From: Amblyomma americanum
Lineage: Eukaryota > Arthropoda > Arachnida > Ixodida > Ixodidae
Direction: 5' to 3'
Length of the DNA: 64,000 bases
Assembly (NCBI RefSeq): GCF_052857255.1
Contig: NC_135500.1
Span: 101,455,394-101,519,393, forward strand
Made by a program: the position numbers and the translations under genes. How positions within the stretch are numbered: the first letter of the stretch is position 1; each line of letters opens with the position of its first letter. Shown piece by piece: positions 1 through 10,294 of the stretch. The notes under the pieces were generated by a model. It worked only from the letters and a program-made list of their open reading frames with translations, ran no database searches and was not told the origin of the DNA.

Positions 1-960
1 CACGGCCCCGTCCAAGAGAACACTGCGTCATCCGTCTGTGTGTGCATCGCAGTAAGAGGCAGCGCCAGTTGTGCCACAAATGTGGTGGCTATGCAATTCA
101 TCCTTACCGTATTGCGAACTGTCAGCAATCGGACTTTATTAATCGACGTGTCTGTAGTCTGCCCTAGAAAATAAGAGCTGTCGAAATCATTCTTAAGCCT
201 AATGTTGAGGTTGCAACAGAGCATGAGAAGGGAATCTGAGCACTATGCGCTGCTTAAATCAGTCAATTAGTGCTTGAGACAAAGGCGGCGACACAAAATT
301 CTCTCAGTATGTCCACAAGCTTATCCATGCTGGGATGTTATCCTGTCTGTCACGCATGTTCCAAGGCCAAAATTATCAGAACCATCAGATCAAAAAGCAG
401 TCATTGAGTGAAGCGTGTAAGTCATACGACCAGGATGCCGCCGTGGTCGTTTGCGGTTTTTGTAACACTGTTCGCCAAAGATGGGAAAGTTTTGGCGACA
501 ACCTACTAAGAGTGTACTGGAATGCAATGGATGGGCAATTATTTTTACCAGACACGAACGGATAGCCCCTGTAGGCTCTCACTTTTTGCAGCTCCAATTT
601 GGGCAACACCCTAAAAGCTAAGCATCACGCGGCACCTGCACGAGGCTTAGGAATGCGTTAATATAGGCTATCGCACACACAAGCAAAACATCTAAGTGTC
701 ATTTCAAACGACTTTTCGCAAAAATGCAGATTCCATTCTTCAGATTTCCGGGTACCGTATACCTCTCTGCCGCAAATTCAGCTCCAAACACGTCAACGAC
801 GCTTTTTTCAACATCGCTTAATCTGCATCATAAACTAAATATAAAGGATTCTGATCGTACTCAGGTGTCAAAAGTATTACTACTCTAAAACAATACTCTC
901 CTTTAAAGTTCTGTTATAATTTTCTCATGTGTAATTAAGACCATTCCCGTTCATTTTTTT
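1..960 (+). repeat. Upstream part of duplicated locus, copy A
   Basis: This stretch is homologous to 41062-42265 (left part of copy B). Aligned by eye, similarity runs through most of 1-690, with many substitutions and small indels. A short match near 745-800 picks up again at about 54538. The tract just before the exon (885-960) resembles 54650-54746. It is probably upstream or intronic DNA of the Cys-rich peptide gene whose exon starts at 965. Short open frames here (for example 335-565) are not kept open in copy B, so I do not call them genes. The window edge cuts the copy on its left. Confidence 0.6.
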
Positions 961-964
961 CCAG

Positions 965-1179
965 CGCTATTTATAACGGCGCATGGGTGCACCGAGTGTT
1001 GTGGAAAGTGCAGAACGGACTGTAATCGAAGCGAGGATTTCAATAAGAATGTGTACCGGGTGACAAGTTACGCATTGAACGACGCTGGAACAGAGTGTGT
1101 TAGCATTTATACATTCTTATGCACTGGGAAGTTTTACAAATCCGAAGATGAATGCAAGAAATGCTGTTTGAAGAAGTAG
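965..1179 (+). CDS. Terminal exon of a small secreted-type cysteine-rich peptide, copy A
   Basis: A pyrimidine-rich tract ending in CAG (to 964) forms a 3' splice site. The exon opens with the last two bases of a codon (phase 1) and stays open to TAG at 1177-1179. The first codons are hydrophobic (Leu-Phe-Ile) and read like the end of a signal peptide. The mature part has ten cysteines: C-x2-CC-x2-C-x3-C-x24-C-x7-C-x10-C-x2-CC, followed by a short Lys-rich tail. The paralogous exon at 54747-54964 keeps all spacings, with one cysteine fewer. The length (about 65 residues after the hydrophobic end), high Cys content and duplication fit the many small secreted peptides of ticks, but I do not recognise a named family, so no activity is assigned. 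The first exon with the start codon was not found and may lie left of the window. A poly(A) signal follows at 1201. Confidence 0.7.
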
Positions 1180-1200
1180 GATATTATGTGTGCAAGCAAC

Positions 1201-1206
1201 AATAAA
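1201..1206 (+). other. Poly(A) signal AATAAA of copy A
   Basis: A canonical AATAAA lies 22 bases after the stop codon of the Cys-rich exon, which supports that exon being the last one of a transcribed gene. Copy B has the same hexamer overlapping its stop codon. Confidence 0.65.
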
Positions 1207-1209
1207 CTA

Positions 1210-1530
1210 AGCCTTTAGATTGGTTACACTTTCTCATTTCTCTATTTATTTCAAATCTGCATGAAATGTAGTACTTACCAAACAAAACAAAAATGAAAAA
1301 TTGTGGAGATTTAGCCTACCCTTTGCACTCTTGTCTGGAAAAATTAGGATTTTGATAAGAAGCCCGATGGTTCCCCATAGTGAGCAACAAGCGATAGAAC
1401 GATTACTTTTAAGTAACTTTTTCCTAAATGTTTACGGGTTTGCTCAGTGTCCTTTATTCTTGCGATAGATGGCGTTAGCGTTGCTAGTGCACGCGCACAC
1501 GAAGGCACACATACGTCGCCATCTCAATTT
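1210..1530 (+). repeat. Downstream flank of duplicated locus, copy A
   Basis: Matches 54985-55295 by eye. Shared blocks include TTTAGCCTACCC, TTGATA, and a GCGATAGATG(G/A)CGTTAGCGTTGCT block near 1463-1487 (55227-55251). This shows that the duplicated unit extends at least 300 bases past the gene. It ends where the non-LTR 3' end begins, near 1535. Confidence 0.6.
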
Positions 1531-1534
1531 GAAT

Positions 1535-2900
1535 TGGAAAACGTTTATTGCGAGGGCTGAACCCTAGTAGGCATTGCACTAGATATACTCGAGCCCATGG
1601 CTGTCGGAGACCTTGTTGGCCCACTCAGTGCCCTGAACTTGCGTCAACGAGTCTGAGCTGGCCAGTATAGCCTCCCACCGCTCAAGAGAAGGGACTGGTA
1701 GTATGTCGGCCGGTGGCGGCACATTTTTGCAGCTCCATAGAATTTGATCGTGTCCTGATATCTCGCCACATTATTTGGAAGTCGGATTGTATTGCGTTCG
1801 ATACATCAGTGCTAGTCTCGACGGGTTAAAGAAGGCTCACGTCTGGAGCCGATGCCACATTACCTCCTGAAATGTGTAGAGGTTTTGTATGATGGCGGGT
1901 TGACCCTACTTTCCAATTTTAACTGATTGCTGTAGTCGTGAAAGGATACGAATGCATCTCTCGTGAAATTTGAGGACTCGACCCGCCCCACTGTTCGTCT
2001 GACATAACCTCGAGCAATGCTGTGATCCAGCTTCTTTCCCCTATTCCCCGAGTGTGCCGGCACCCATATAAGTTCACCTCTCTTTGATTCCAGTCTTGAT
2101 GTGTTAGGATGCGTTCTGCTTCCTGGAAGATCATACCCCACAATAAATTGTTTATAGCCGCCTTGGAGTCACTAATTATGGTTACTGCTTTGGTGCAGAC
2201 CAGTGCCATGATGATAGCTGCCTCCGCTGCTCTCCCTGAGTTCTTTGTTTCGACCGAACCGGCCATTAGTGTTTCACCCGAGTATTTCACGCCCACGACC
2301 ACAAAGCAGTCGCCTCCTTCCTATCCCGCCGCGTCTACATAGGCTGTGTATTCCGAGCCTTCTTGCTCGTCTTCATTAGCCTTTGCTGTTATTCTCCTCT
2401 TGCCTTCGTGAAAAGGTGGGTGCATGTTTTTTTTTCTAAATTGGTTTCATATTGAGTCATTTTCTCACTTCGCAGGGTCATTTTGCCTGCGCGTTTCTTT
2501 CCTGGATTCTATCATGCGGTCCTAGATTGCTCACGATCTTTCTCCCTGCGGGCGACGTTGCGAGCCTCCTTATTTGCTCAAGTATATGTGCCTCGCCTAG
2601 TTCCGTGGTGGTGTTGTAGATCCCTAGTTTAAGAAGTCTTTCCGTAGGAGTCCAGTGGGGCAACCATAAGGCTGATTTATATGCCTGCCTTCTGATCCCG
2701 TCTTTTTTGTTCTCCGCCAGCCTTAGCTTCAGGTAGGGAATGGCGTATACTTTTCTGCTTATCACAAAAGCCTGAACCATGCGGCACAGATCCTCCTCTT
2801 CGACTCACCAACTTTTGTTAGCTATTCGCGTTATGAGCCTCGTTGTCATGTTAATAGCCGACTTAAGTCAGTTTATTAAAGCAAAAGCTTTAATAGGCTA
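1535..2900 (-). pseudogene. Non-LTR retrotransposon 3' half: RT thumb plus RNase H, decayed
   Basis: Read on the minus strand, 2880-2478 encodes the RT thumb/connection of an I/Jockey-like element: a leucine-rich stretch, then VQAFVISR, Y-x-IPYLKL, AYKSALWLP and ERLLKLGIYNT. Next comes an RNase H domain (about 2365-1919): a first Asp in YVDAAG, a Glu in AAEAAI, and ISDSKAAINN with its Asp. The remainder to about 1535 is a 3' tail. The RNase H is interrupted by an in-frame TAG just after YVDAAG, and other frame breaks separate it from the thumb. The matching RT palm is at 3790-4255 on the same strand. The copy is dead and 5'-truncated. Assignment to the exact clade would need a phylogeny. Confidence 0.8.
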
Positions 2901-3789
2901 TGTTGACAAGGTCGTGTCCGCAAAAACGTGTCTGCAGGAGTTGTGGGGAACTCAGAAGAGTTAGTGTCAAACGAGTGGTTGAAATCGAAAGAGGATGATG
3001 TGGGGATGTTTAGCAATTAAAATGTTCTGAAATAGGATGAAAAGTTAATTAATTAGAGCCAGAAATGTCCGAAAAGTGGACAGGCAAAAGCAAAAGTAGC
3101 GCTGAATTTGAAAATGCCGGAAGTGTGGGACCGCGTGGCCGGAAGTGTGTGGGCCGAGCCAACGCGTGGTGCCAAATTTGAACACACGAAATGAATACTA
3201 CAATGAAACGAGACAAAATGCGCGGTTAATAAAAATTCAATCAAATAATAAATGTATAATGAAAGGCATTAAGCGTCAATTAAGGTTATTTAAAGTGAAT
3301 TAATTAAGAATTAAGGGTGTTGAAAATATATTAAGGTTAATTGAAGGTGAATTAAGGGTGAGAAAAGGGAAATTAACGGTGTAACAGTGCGGCGCGGAGG
3401 GATGCCACGCCAAACGTGAAATGAGTATACGGCCCCATCCGCTTCGAGGCGTCACTTCTACGCCGTTGGCGGCTTGCTGAAATGATGTCACGATCACGTG
3501 AGGCACACACAGACACGGGACACCAAAAAACAACTTTAAATGAGTATACGGCACCTTCCGCTCCGGGGCGCTGCTTGCACTCCAGTCGCTCTCTTGCCGT
3601 TGACACATGCAGATGCTGTGTTCGCGCGCTGATGCAGTGGTGCTTAATTGCGCGTTGTGTGGGTGTGTGGCATCATGTTTAAGCCGTCTGTGCCATCGCA
3701 TAGTGCAGCTTCAATGTCCAGACCACATGTAAAGAAAGGCGACGAGTGCCGAGGAGGAGTTAATGATTTCGCATTACTCCAATGCGCTT
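2901..3789. repeat. Foreign insert splitting the non-LTR element
   Basis: The RT reading resumes on either side of this roughly 0.9-kb stretch, so the stretch probably inserted into the element. It contains AT-rich text with many near-copies of TTAAGGGTGA and GTGAATTAAG (3250-3380), and a direct repeat of about 35 bases at 3418-3452 and 3537-3571 starting AAATGAGTATACGGC. No coding capacity, terminal repeat or clear target duplication was found. It resembles tandemly derived satellite or a MITE more than a gene. Confidence 0.45.
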
Positions 3790-4255
3790 TACAGCAGTGA
3801 TCTCTAAATTTTTGTCTCTGTGTTCTTTTCATTGTTTTGTATTATCAGTACTAAGACCCTGCTTTTGTCCACTATGGCTTCCGGTGTCTCATTTGCCTCC
3901 ACTAGAATGTCTCCTGCGTTGGTATCGCTTTTGCTCCCACTACGGATCACTAGAAGATCGGATTTCCTTGGCGAGCATTTTAACCTTGCCCATTCCGCGT
4001 ATTCCTGGACAATAGTGGCAGCTTGTTATAGATTTTGTACTATTTCCTTATCGTTGCTTGTGTGCGTCCATGTTATTATGTCGTCCTCATATAGCATATG
4101 TTGTGTCCCCTCGACACTCTTTAATAGTGGCGATAGGTTCTTCAACGTGAGGTTGAATAAGAGAGGAGAGAGCACTGAGCTCAGCTTAAATGTTTCGGAT
4201 CTGATGTCTCGTAGATTGATTTCCGCTGTTCTTTCGCTTATAACGTCCGTAACGT
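3790..4255 (-). pseudogene. Non-LTR RT palm fragment (degenerate YxDD)
   Basis: The minus strand reads LSSVLSPLLFNLTLKNL, then the catalytic block as Y-E-D-D (normally YADD), ATIVQEYAEWARLKCSPRKSDLL split over two phrases, and SRVL near the end, which is the usual order for an I/Jockey-like reverse transcriptase. A stop codon interrupts the frame after the palm and another ends it. Ala-to-Glu in the catalytic motif and the stops make it inactive. It belongs with 1535-2900, from which it is separated by the 2901-3789 insert. Confidence 0.8.
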
Positions 4256-4259
4256 AAAC

Positions 4260-4940
4260 GTATGTCCACTTTCAAGCTATCTTAAAAAATGAGGGCGGGC
4301 CCGAGTCCAGAACACATCTCACGCCGAAGAAACAAGGAAAAAATTTTTTGAAAGTTAGAAATCCTATGAAACGGACTTCGATGAAGATATACCTAGAGGA
4401 GAAACAGGCAGCTTCCACGAAACGCATGCTCAATCGTATTAGCAGGAGAGGAACACAATGACAAGACATGAGATACGCAGACGCGACCGACATTAGCCTA
4501 CGCTCAGAAAAAAAAAAACTGTCGTATGAGTGTCCCCCACGCAGCTTCAATACCGCGGCGCTCTTAGCGGATGACCGTCCTCGAATATTCACACCCGTCC
4601 TCTTCTTGTTTTGTAAAAGGTTGAGTGTGCGCTGAAACATCATGATCCCCAGAAGCTAGAAGCAAAATACGTTTGCATATTGAGAATTACATCACGCGAA
4701 TATATGTTGCAGAAAACGGGAAGAAGAAAACTGCCTATAAAAGAAAGAGATTGTTTCTTTGCAAATGATGCTATTGTTGTTGGTGGCAAAGGATGCAGCG
4801 AAAGGGTTACGGCAAATATTTGTGCAAGGTCGTTTACCTCGAAATGCCCAAGAAATAATTCAGAGAGCTTCGCGATGGTGGTGACTGAAGCAGATATGCC
4901 TCCGTGACATGTTCTGAGGCTTACCAGCTTACTTATGTTC
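4260..4940. other. No gene recognised
   Basis: The stretch between two non-LTR fragments has an A-run at 4508-4518 and no coherent coding, repeat or RNA signal that I could recognise. Confidence 0.5.
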
Positions 4941-4944
4941 TAAC

Positions 4945-5765
4945 GTGCGCATGTTTGCAGGCGACTGCGTTATTTACCGCCCAATAACCAACACTAGTGA
5001 CATCCAACTCCCACAACCTGACATTGAATGCGTAAGAGCCTGGTGTAACAAATGGCTAATGTCTCTAAACACAAAGAAAACACTCTCCTGTCTTTTGATC
5101 GTCGTCACTCCCAACCTACATGAAACTACTCAATCTCCAATTCTGAAATCACTGCTGTGAGGGAGTATAAATACTTGGGTGTTCATTTAACCCGCGATCT
5201 CAATTGGTCACATCAAGTAACGCAAATTATTAAAGATGCTAATCGTTTTCTTGGTCATTTTTTCCGAACCCTTCACCTAGCTCCTCCATCAGTGAAGTTG
5301 TTAGCTTATTTAACATTCATCCATCCCAAACTAGAATACCGATGCGCGGTTTGGGACCCCTATCAAACTAACCTTTCTAACTTAGTGGAAGCAACACATA
5401 ACCGCGCAGCAAGATTCATCCACTCGGCCTATTCCTATCATGCGTCACTGAACTAAAACGTAATGCTTATTTTCCAAACTTGGCAGACCGCCGTACTATT
5501 TCAAGACTATGCGTTTTTCATAACTTTTACATCACCCCATGATCAAGTCTATTATCAGCCCTGCCCACCGCATCTCCAGCCGCACGAATCATCAGAAGGC
5601 CGTTTACCCTCCCTCTGCTCATCTGTCATCATTTCTTGTCCGCACTGCAATGGACCAGAATGACGTGCCCAACGCCGTCGTACTTCAGTAAGACCCATCA
5701 TCATTCAAGCAATCCATCGAATCAAGTATGTGCCCTGAATTCCACTCCCTCATGCAATACCACTT
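4945..5765 (+). pseudogene. Non-LTR retrotransposon 3' fragment (RT C-terminus)
   Basis: The plus strand starts at the RT palm, FAGDCVIYRPI (the usual ADD has become AGD), followed by WCNKWLMSLNTKKT. After a frame break it reads EYKYLGVHLTRDLNW, LAPPSVKLLAYLTFIHPKLEY and NRAARFI, which are signature phrases of CR1/Jockey-type reverse transcriptases in ticks. The C-terminal tail continues at 5457-5690 with a stop and a frame change. It is 5'-truncated and inactive. The simple-repeat tail at 5796-5842 marks the 3' end of the insertion. Confidence 0.82.
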
Positions 5766-5795
5766 TAGTGGGGCCTTTGAGGTTGTAATATTTAA

Positions 5796-5842
5796 ATGAA
5801 TAAATAAATAGATAAATAAATACATAAATAAATAAATAAATG
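5796..5842 (+). repeat. (AAAT/AAATA)n tail of the non-LTR element
   Basis: A microsatellite of AATAAATA-type units sits directly downstream of the RT fragment. Such tails are typical 3' ends of this class of element. Confidence 0.7.
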
Positions 5843-7016
5843 AACCATAATTGCTCCCTGCGATTACTAATGCCAAATCGTCTGAGTGTGGTATTTCACA
5901 AGAAGAGGATGAGACTGCGCGCAATCGGAGAACGATAACGAGCATCGAGTTCTGCAAATGTCGACGGTTGTGCTCCGCTGCACTGCTGTTGCCCTGTATT
6001 GGACAATCCGAATTAAAAAAGGCTAGAAAACATGAAGGCAGCCACAGCGTACTTCGCCGACAAATAGCGGAGTACTTGTTGGAGCGCTCGCATGTTTTAG
6101 TAGCAGTGAGGAGGTGGCAGTTTCTTTCTCACTAAAGCGTGTCGTTCTCGGACTTCAGTTGCGTTATTTCATAGTTTAGTCCCAATCGAGAGCTGTTAGT
6201 GGAGCCATGGTCTGCAGCTGTGATTCAAAATTTAAGAAGTTCCTAGTATCAATCTGAACGTAGTATGGTCCCGGCAAATGCATTACGCTATTCCTAATTA
6301 TTATGCGTCTGAAAGCACTCGAAATTTAGGCTACGCCGCAAAAGCGACGGAACTAGAAATAAAATTCGCCAAGTTTAGGCGAAATCAGAGGAAACTTTCT
6401 GGCAAGGCACCTGATCCACGGCGCCTGCCCTTAGTGTCCTTTAAGCGGCCACTACGCGAACAACCAAGCCATGAGCACCGGAGAGGAGGACAGGAGGACT
6501 AAGAGGTTACATGAGACGGAGAAAACACATACGCCGCCGAGTAGCGGCGGTAGATCGCGTTAGAGACAGCACTGAACAGCATTCTGGATTACCTGCAAGC
6601 AATGATGACGATAATGATCAGTGACGGGAATGATCCACCGCGAGAATGTTTCACAGTAAATACCACTGCCCCTGACGATCCTGCGGCGAGCGCCAGTCAA
6701 CAAACATTATACGCTCCTTTACATGAACCCGATCGGTGAGTTCAGTCCGGGGACCGAGCTTATCAAATCTTAGCAGCCGAGCTCAACAACCGTGCGTTCC
6801 CAAGAACACGATATGCGCAACTCAACTCTACTTGCGCGCACTTCGAGGGGTGACCGGACAAGTAGTAAATCGCGTCCCACTTCTGTTCGCTCTCGCTGAA
6901 GATGCTTTCCCCAAGCGTGAAATGCAACTTAGTGTAATTTGAGGAGGAGCTCTGAGGCAATCAACCCCTCGATGAGGAGCTGAGGGTTCGAGTTTGGTAG
7001 ACTCCCGACCCGAATC
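5843..7016. other. No gene recognised
   Basis: About 1.2 kb with scattered short open frames only. I found no motif, terminal repeat or RNA gene. Confidence 0.5.
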
Positions 7017-7020
7017 GGCA

Positions 7021-7098
7021 GCGTTTACATAAACCCCGGAACTGATGTTCAACCCGACAACTCGACTCAACCGGGCCCTGTCGGGTTTATGTAAACGC
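7021..7098. repeat. Perfect 16-bp inverted repeat, MITE-like
   Basis: GCGTTTACATAAACCC at 7021-7036 is repeated as its exact reverse complement at 7083-7098. The 46-base centre contains a further, shorter inverted pair around CCCGACA/TGTCGGG. This could be the core of a foldback/MITE or a palindromic regulatory site. Outer termini were not recognised. Confidence 0.6.
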
Positions 7099-7528
7099 CG
7101 CTTATGAATTTCGAAGTAACTACGTTTTAACATCTTAGATAACGTTACCATAACACTAGAGAAGAGAGATTTGCACCTTTCCCAGAAACTTCGCGGCCGG
7201 AGAAAAATTCATGCTGGGTCTGGACTATTCAGCAGTTAGATTCCATTGGAATTCTAGAAACTGGAGGAATCCACAGAATATATTAGAAAAACCTGGATGA
7301 TGAACAATTTTTGTTCTAAAAGCGCTCGACAAGAGTGTTTTCTTATTAGCATCGTTTATAAGCCATGCATCGTAATCGAAATCTAGTTAGCGCTTTCCGA
7401 ACAAAATATTCACGCAGTGATCAAATCTAAAGTTTCGAGGACAGTCATTTCACACAACCGTCGGGGTATTCCTAGCTTGGGTCTGTTTCCATCTTGGGCA
7501 GCAGCCAAACGTAACAGCTTGCACGCTG

Positions 7529-7764
7529 TTAGATGTGGGGCTCCAACCCCACTAGCAGGAAACTGGTGTCGGGGGATTGCGCTTCGATCCCACAGCTGCC
7601 ACCAGTTGTTAGGTGTGGGGCTTCTGACCCGTAGCAGGCCACCGGTGTTGGGGATCGCGCTTCGATCCCACCGCTGCCACCAGTTGTTAGATGTGGGGCT
7701 CCAACCCCACTAGCAGGAAACCGGTGTCGGGGGATTGCGCTTCGATCCCACCGCTGCCACCAGT
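7529..7764 (-). repeat. Three tandem copies of an 80-bp unit carrying a tRNA-Leu primer binding site
   Basis: Units at 7529-7608, 7609-7686 and 7687-7764 are nearly identical (80, 78 and 78-80 bp). On the minus strand each unit begins with CTAACAAC, the last bases of the neighbouring LTR, and then the PBS TGGTGGCAGCGGTGGGATC. That is the complement of a tRNA-Leu 3' end with CCA. On the plus strand the end of each unit therefore looks like a T-arm plus acceptor, but no full tRNA is present. The array lies exactly where a single PBS is expected downstream of the minus-strand LTR at 7765-8098. Confidence 0.75.
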
Positions 7765-8098
7765 TGTTAGGAGTGGGCCCCTGGTTCGCCTGTGCCATCT
7801 CTCGCTGAGGTCGGTGGCCCCGGGTTCCGGATAGAGAGACTGCTGTTGTTGGGTGACGAAGAGATGCGAGGGTCTTCTAGGTGGAGAAGAGACTGAAAGG
7901 GTTTATTTACATTTTTACATAGTTCGAAAGAGTGAATCGGGAGCTGGCGATCACACGCCAGATCGCTGCTTAAATAGGATCCCCTGTCCCCAGGTCCTTA
8001 GTTGGGGAATTTAGTTCATTAAAAATGCGTCCAATCACTGTGACGTCGATCACGTGTCCAGTCTTTAGGGTCCGCCTTCCACGACGGCCCCAACAACA
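7765..8098 (-). mobile_element. LTR of a retrotransposon (5' LTR followed by PBS)
   Basis: On the minus strand the segment begins TGTTGTTGGGGCC and ends CCTAACA, a TG...CA pair about 334 bp apart. Inside are a TATTTAAG promoter-like box and AATAAA. Two bases further on comes a primer binding site for tRNA-Leu (TGGTGGCAGCGGTGGGATC), as in Ty3 element 3 at 56467. Hence it is a 5' LTR whose internal region is lost apart from a PBS array. A target duplication cannot be tested because the 3' LTR is absent. Confidence 0.72.
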
Positions 8099-8680
8099 CA
8101 CTCTTGCCACTTCTGGCAAGTTATGGTGCGCGCTCTCCAGGCAGCAGTGATGAATAGCCCGAAGGGGGTTCCATGGCAGCGTCGAAGATCAGTCACCTGC
8201 ACTTCACAGTGGTAGCGTAGGAACTAAGGGTTGCCACTGCAGTTTGCAGAAGGTTCCACGTGTAAGAAAGAGCACAGTCTAAGACGAAGTTGTTTTTGAA
8301 GCACGAGGATTCCGGCGACGTTGGCTTAGTCAAACACGGCCGCATTTGCCACGGCTCATTTGCAACCCCGCCGCTCGCCGGCTCCCCAGCCGTCCCCTCC
8401 AGGATAAAGATGTCCCGGGTGGGTCCAGCGTTTGGAACAAACGACAGGTTCACCAAAGCCGTTCTCAGGCAGCGGACGGCCGTTTCACCCCGTAAACAGC
8501 AGGGTGGGGGGGGGGGGGGAGGACCCTTGCAGAGGCCGCCACCTGCACTCGTGGCGCTGCAACCACGTCGACGGCCCTTTGAAGCCTCTGTCGATTGATG
8601 CTTCTCAGTGGCTTGAATATTCTTGGCATGTTGGCGCCTCCAAACGTAACAACGCTCGCCTCACTTTTCTATTTTCAAGA
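8099..8680. other. No gene recognised; 14-G tract
   Basis: GC-rich stretch with a homopolymer of G at 8506-8519. Open frames on both strands are short and have no recognisable motif. Confidence 0.45.
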
Positions 8681-8846
8681 AGAAATCATGGGAGAACCTA
8701 CTAGGAGAGAAACCAAAAGAATTACATCAGTAGAGGCCGAGAATGTGATCCAGAAGTTAGAAGGCGTTGACGCCCTGCAGGGATCTGAGCAAAAAAGGTG
8801 CATGGATGCATACGCAAGGTCACACAGTGCAAAATGTTGGCAATAG
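8681..8846 (+). other. Possible orphan exon
   Basis: A pyrimidine-rich tract ending in AAG at about 8680 resembles a 3' splice site. It is followed by an open frame to TAG at 8844-8846. An ATG at 8688 would give 52 residues rich in Glu, Arg, Lys and Gln (starting MGEPTRRETKRI), a composition more like real protein than random translation of this DNA. There is no family match that I know, no donor site and no nearby poly(A) signal. It could equally be chance. Confidence 0.2.
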
Positions 8847-10294
8847 CGAGTACAAACATTCAGCATAAGATTCCCGGTTTTTCTCAAAAATTCAGTGCTT
8901 TAAGTACCACTTCAGTAATTCAAGCTTACTTGAGATTGTCCTAATGACTGGCGGATCGCGCCTATTTCAGTAAGGTAAACATTTTCTGGAGATAACATCT
9001 CCACAAGGTCTCCTGAACTTTGTTCATATGGTTGTTCATAGTATTAGCTTTTTTATCAAGGGGCAGAAAGGCGTCGCGTGGATATTTACTTTTTTAGCAC
9101 TTTCTTATCTTGAATTACGTTTGCCCGCATTAACTTCGTTGTTTACCTTATTTTGTAATTAACCCAGTTTCATTCTTTTATATTTGCAAGTGAGAGATGT
9201 GTTCTCAAGTCGTTGCTTATATGTTCACCACTTAACCATTTTGCCAATATTTACCCACTCATTTCAATCGTTCCAAGCATCGCGGAAAGACCGAGTAAAA
9301 AAGCCACTCAACTCCTAGGGACATTTCGTTCATCCTTGCTTTATGATATCACTCAGATGTTTATGGAAACACGTTAACTCGCTCGAAAAAGCTGTTTCCT
9401 AAAAAGACCGACAACGGCACAACGCTTGTCATAAGGTTCTGGAAGAGCTGAAGAGATGGAAGATGAAGGACCTATATCCTCGCAATATCGAAGAAACGAT
9501 AATTTTGCTATATTATTTGGCATTGAAATTGCATAAAACAAGTTGAATAAAACAACCGTCTCTCGATGAAACCTTGGCTTGTGACCACTGCTCGGTAAAA
9601 TGCTACTTAAGGATGATCACGTGGATATTTTTATTTCGGAACTGTTGTTCATATTATATCATAGTTTACGCTGTCTAGAGTGGCCCTTTGTTGAAAAGCA
9701 ACGCTCCCTTCGGACAGCCGATGCAATGGTTTGAGCTTGTCTCATAAAGCGGCGCAAAATTGTTTAACATACCTTGACTCAAACGCTAACCGAAGCCTGC
9801 AAAATATGCGCTCACGATCATCATTGTGACGTAAGAGTTTGAGGTATCGAAAACCGAATGCATGGTGGGCTATTCTAAATCTGTGTGCTTAATTAATGGC
9901 TACTACTCAATTCGTTTCTAGCTTATTACTTTTGCCTATTGCCAACCGCTATTGTGATCTTTGTTCATGCTTTCCATATCGTGAGATAAATAAGAACGGC
10001 CGCATCCGCTGATCAAAAAACAAGTTGCTAGGGGTTTATCATTCCTATGCACGAAATATTGTATCAAAGTAATAATGTGCCACAGCAGTCCTACAAACTG
10101 TTGTGGAAACGGGCACCCATAAATTCCAGCCTAAAAAATCAAATGTCTGTCCTTTTAGCATATTGTTGATTAATGAAGCTTGTATGCTTCTCTGTCGGGA
10201 AATCAGTGGTGTGTTGGGTTGCTTTTCATAGAATACAAATTAAATTTGAGTCAGCTTTTTTGTATAATTCAATGCACTGTAAATTGAAGATGGA
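8847..10294. other. No gene recognised
   Basis: AT-rich stretch without coding, repeat or RNA signals that I can support. Confidence 0.5.

Noticed and set aside
335..565. 76-codon frame in copy A
   Set aside because: The homologous stretch of copy B does not keep the frame, so no constraint is seen.
7585..7608. tRNA 3' end with CCA on the plus strand, repeated three times
   Set aside because: No anticodon or D arm precedes it, and the position downstream of an LTR shows it is a primer binding site.
7529..7766. CRISPR-like array
   Set aside because: Units are contiguous without unique spacers, and the genome is eukaryotic.
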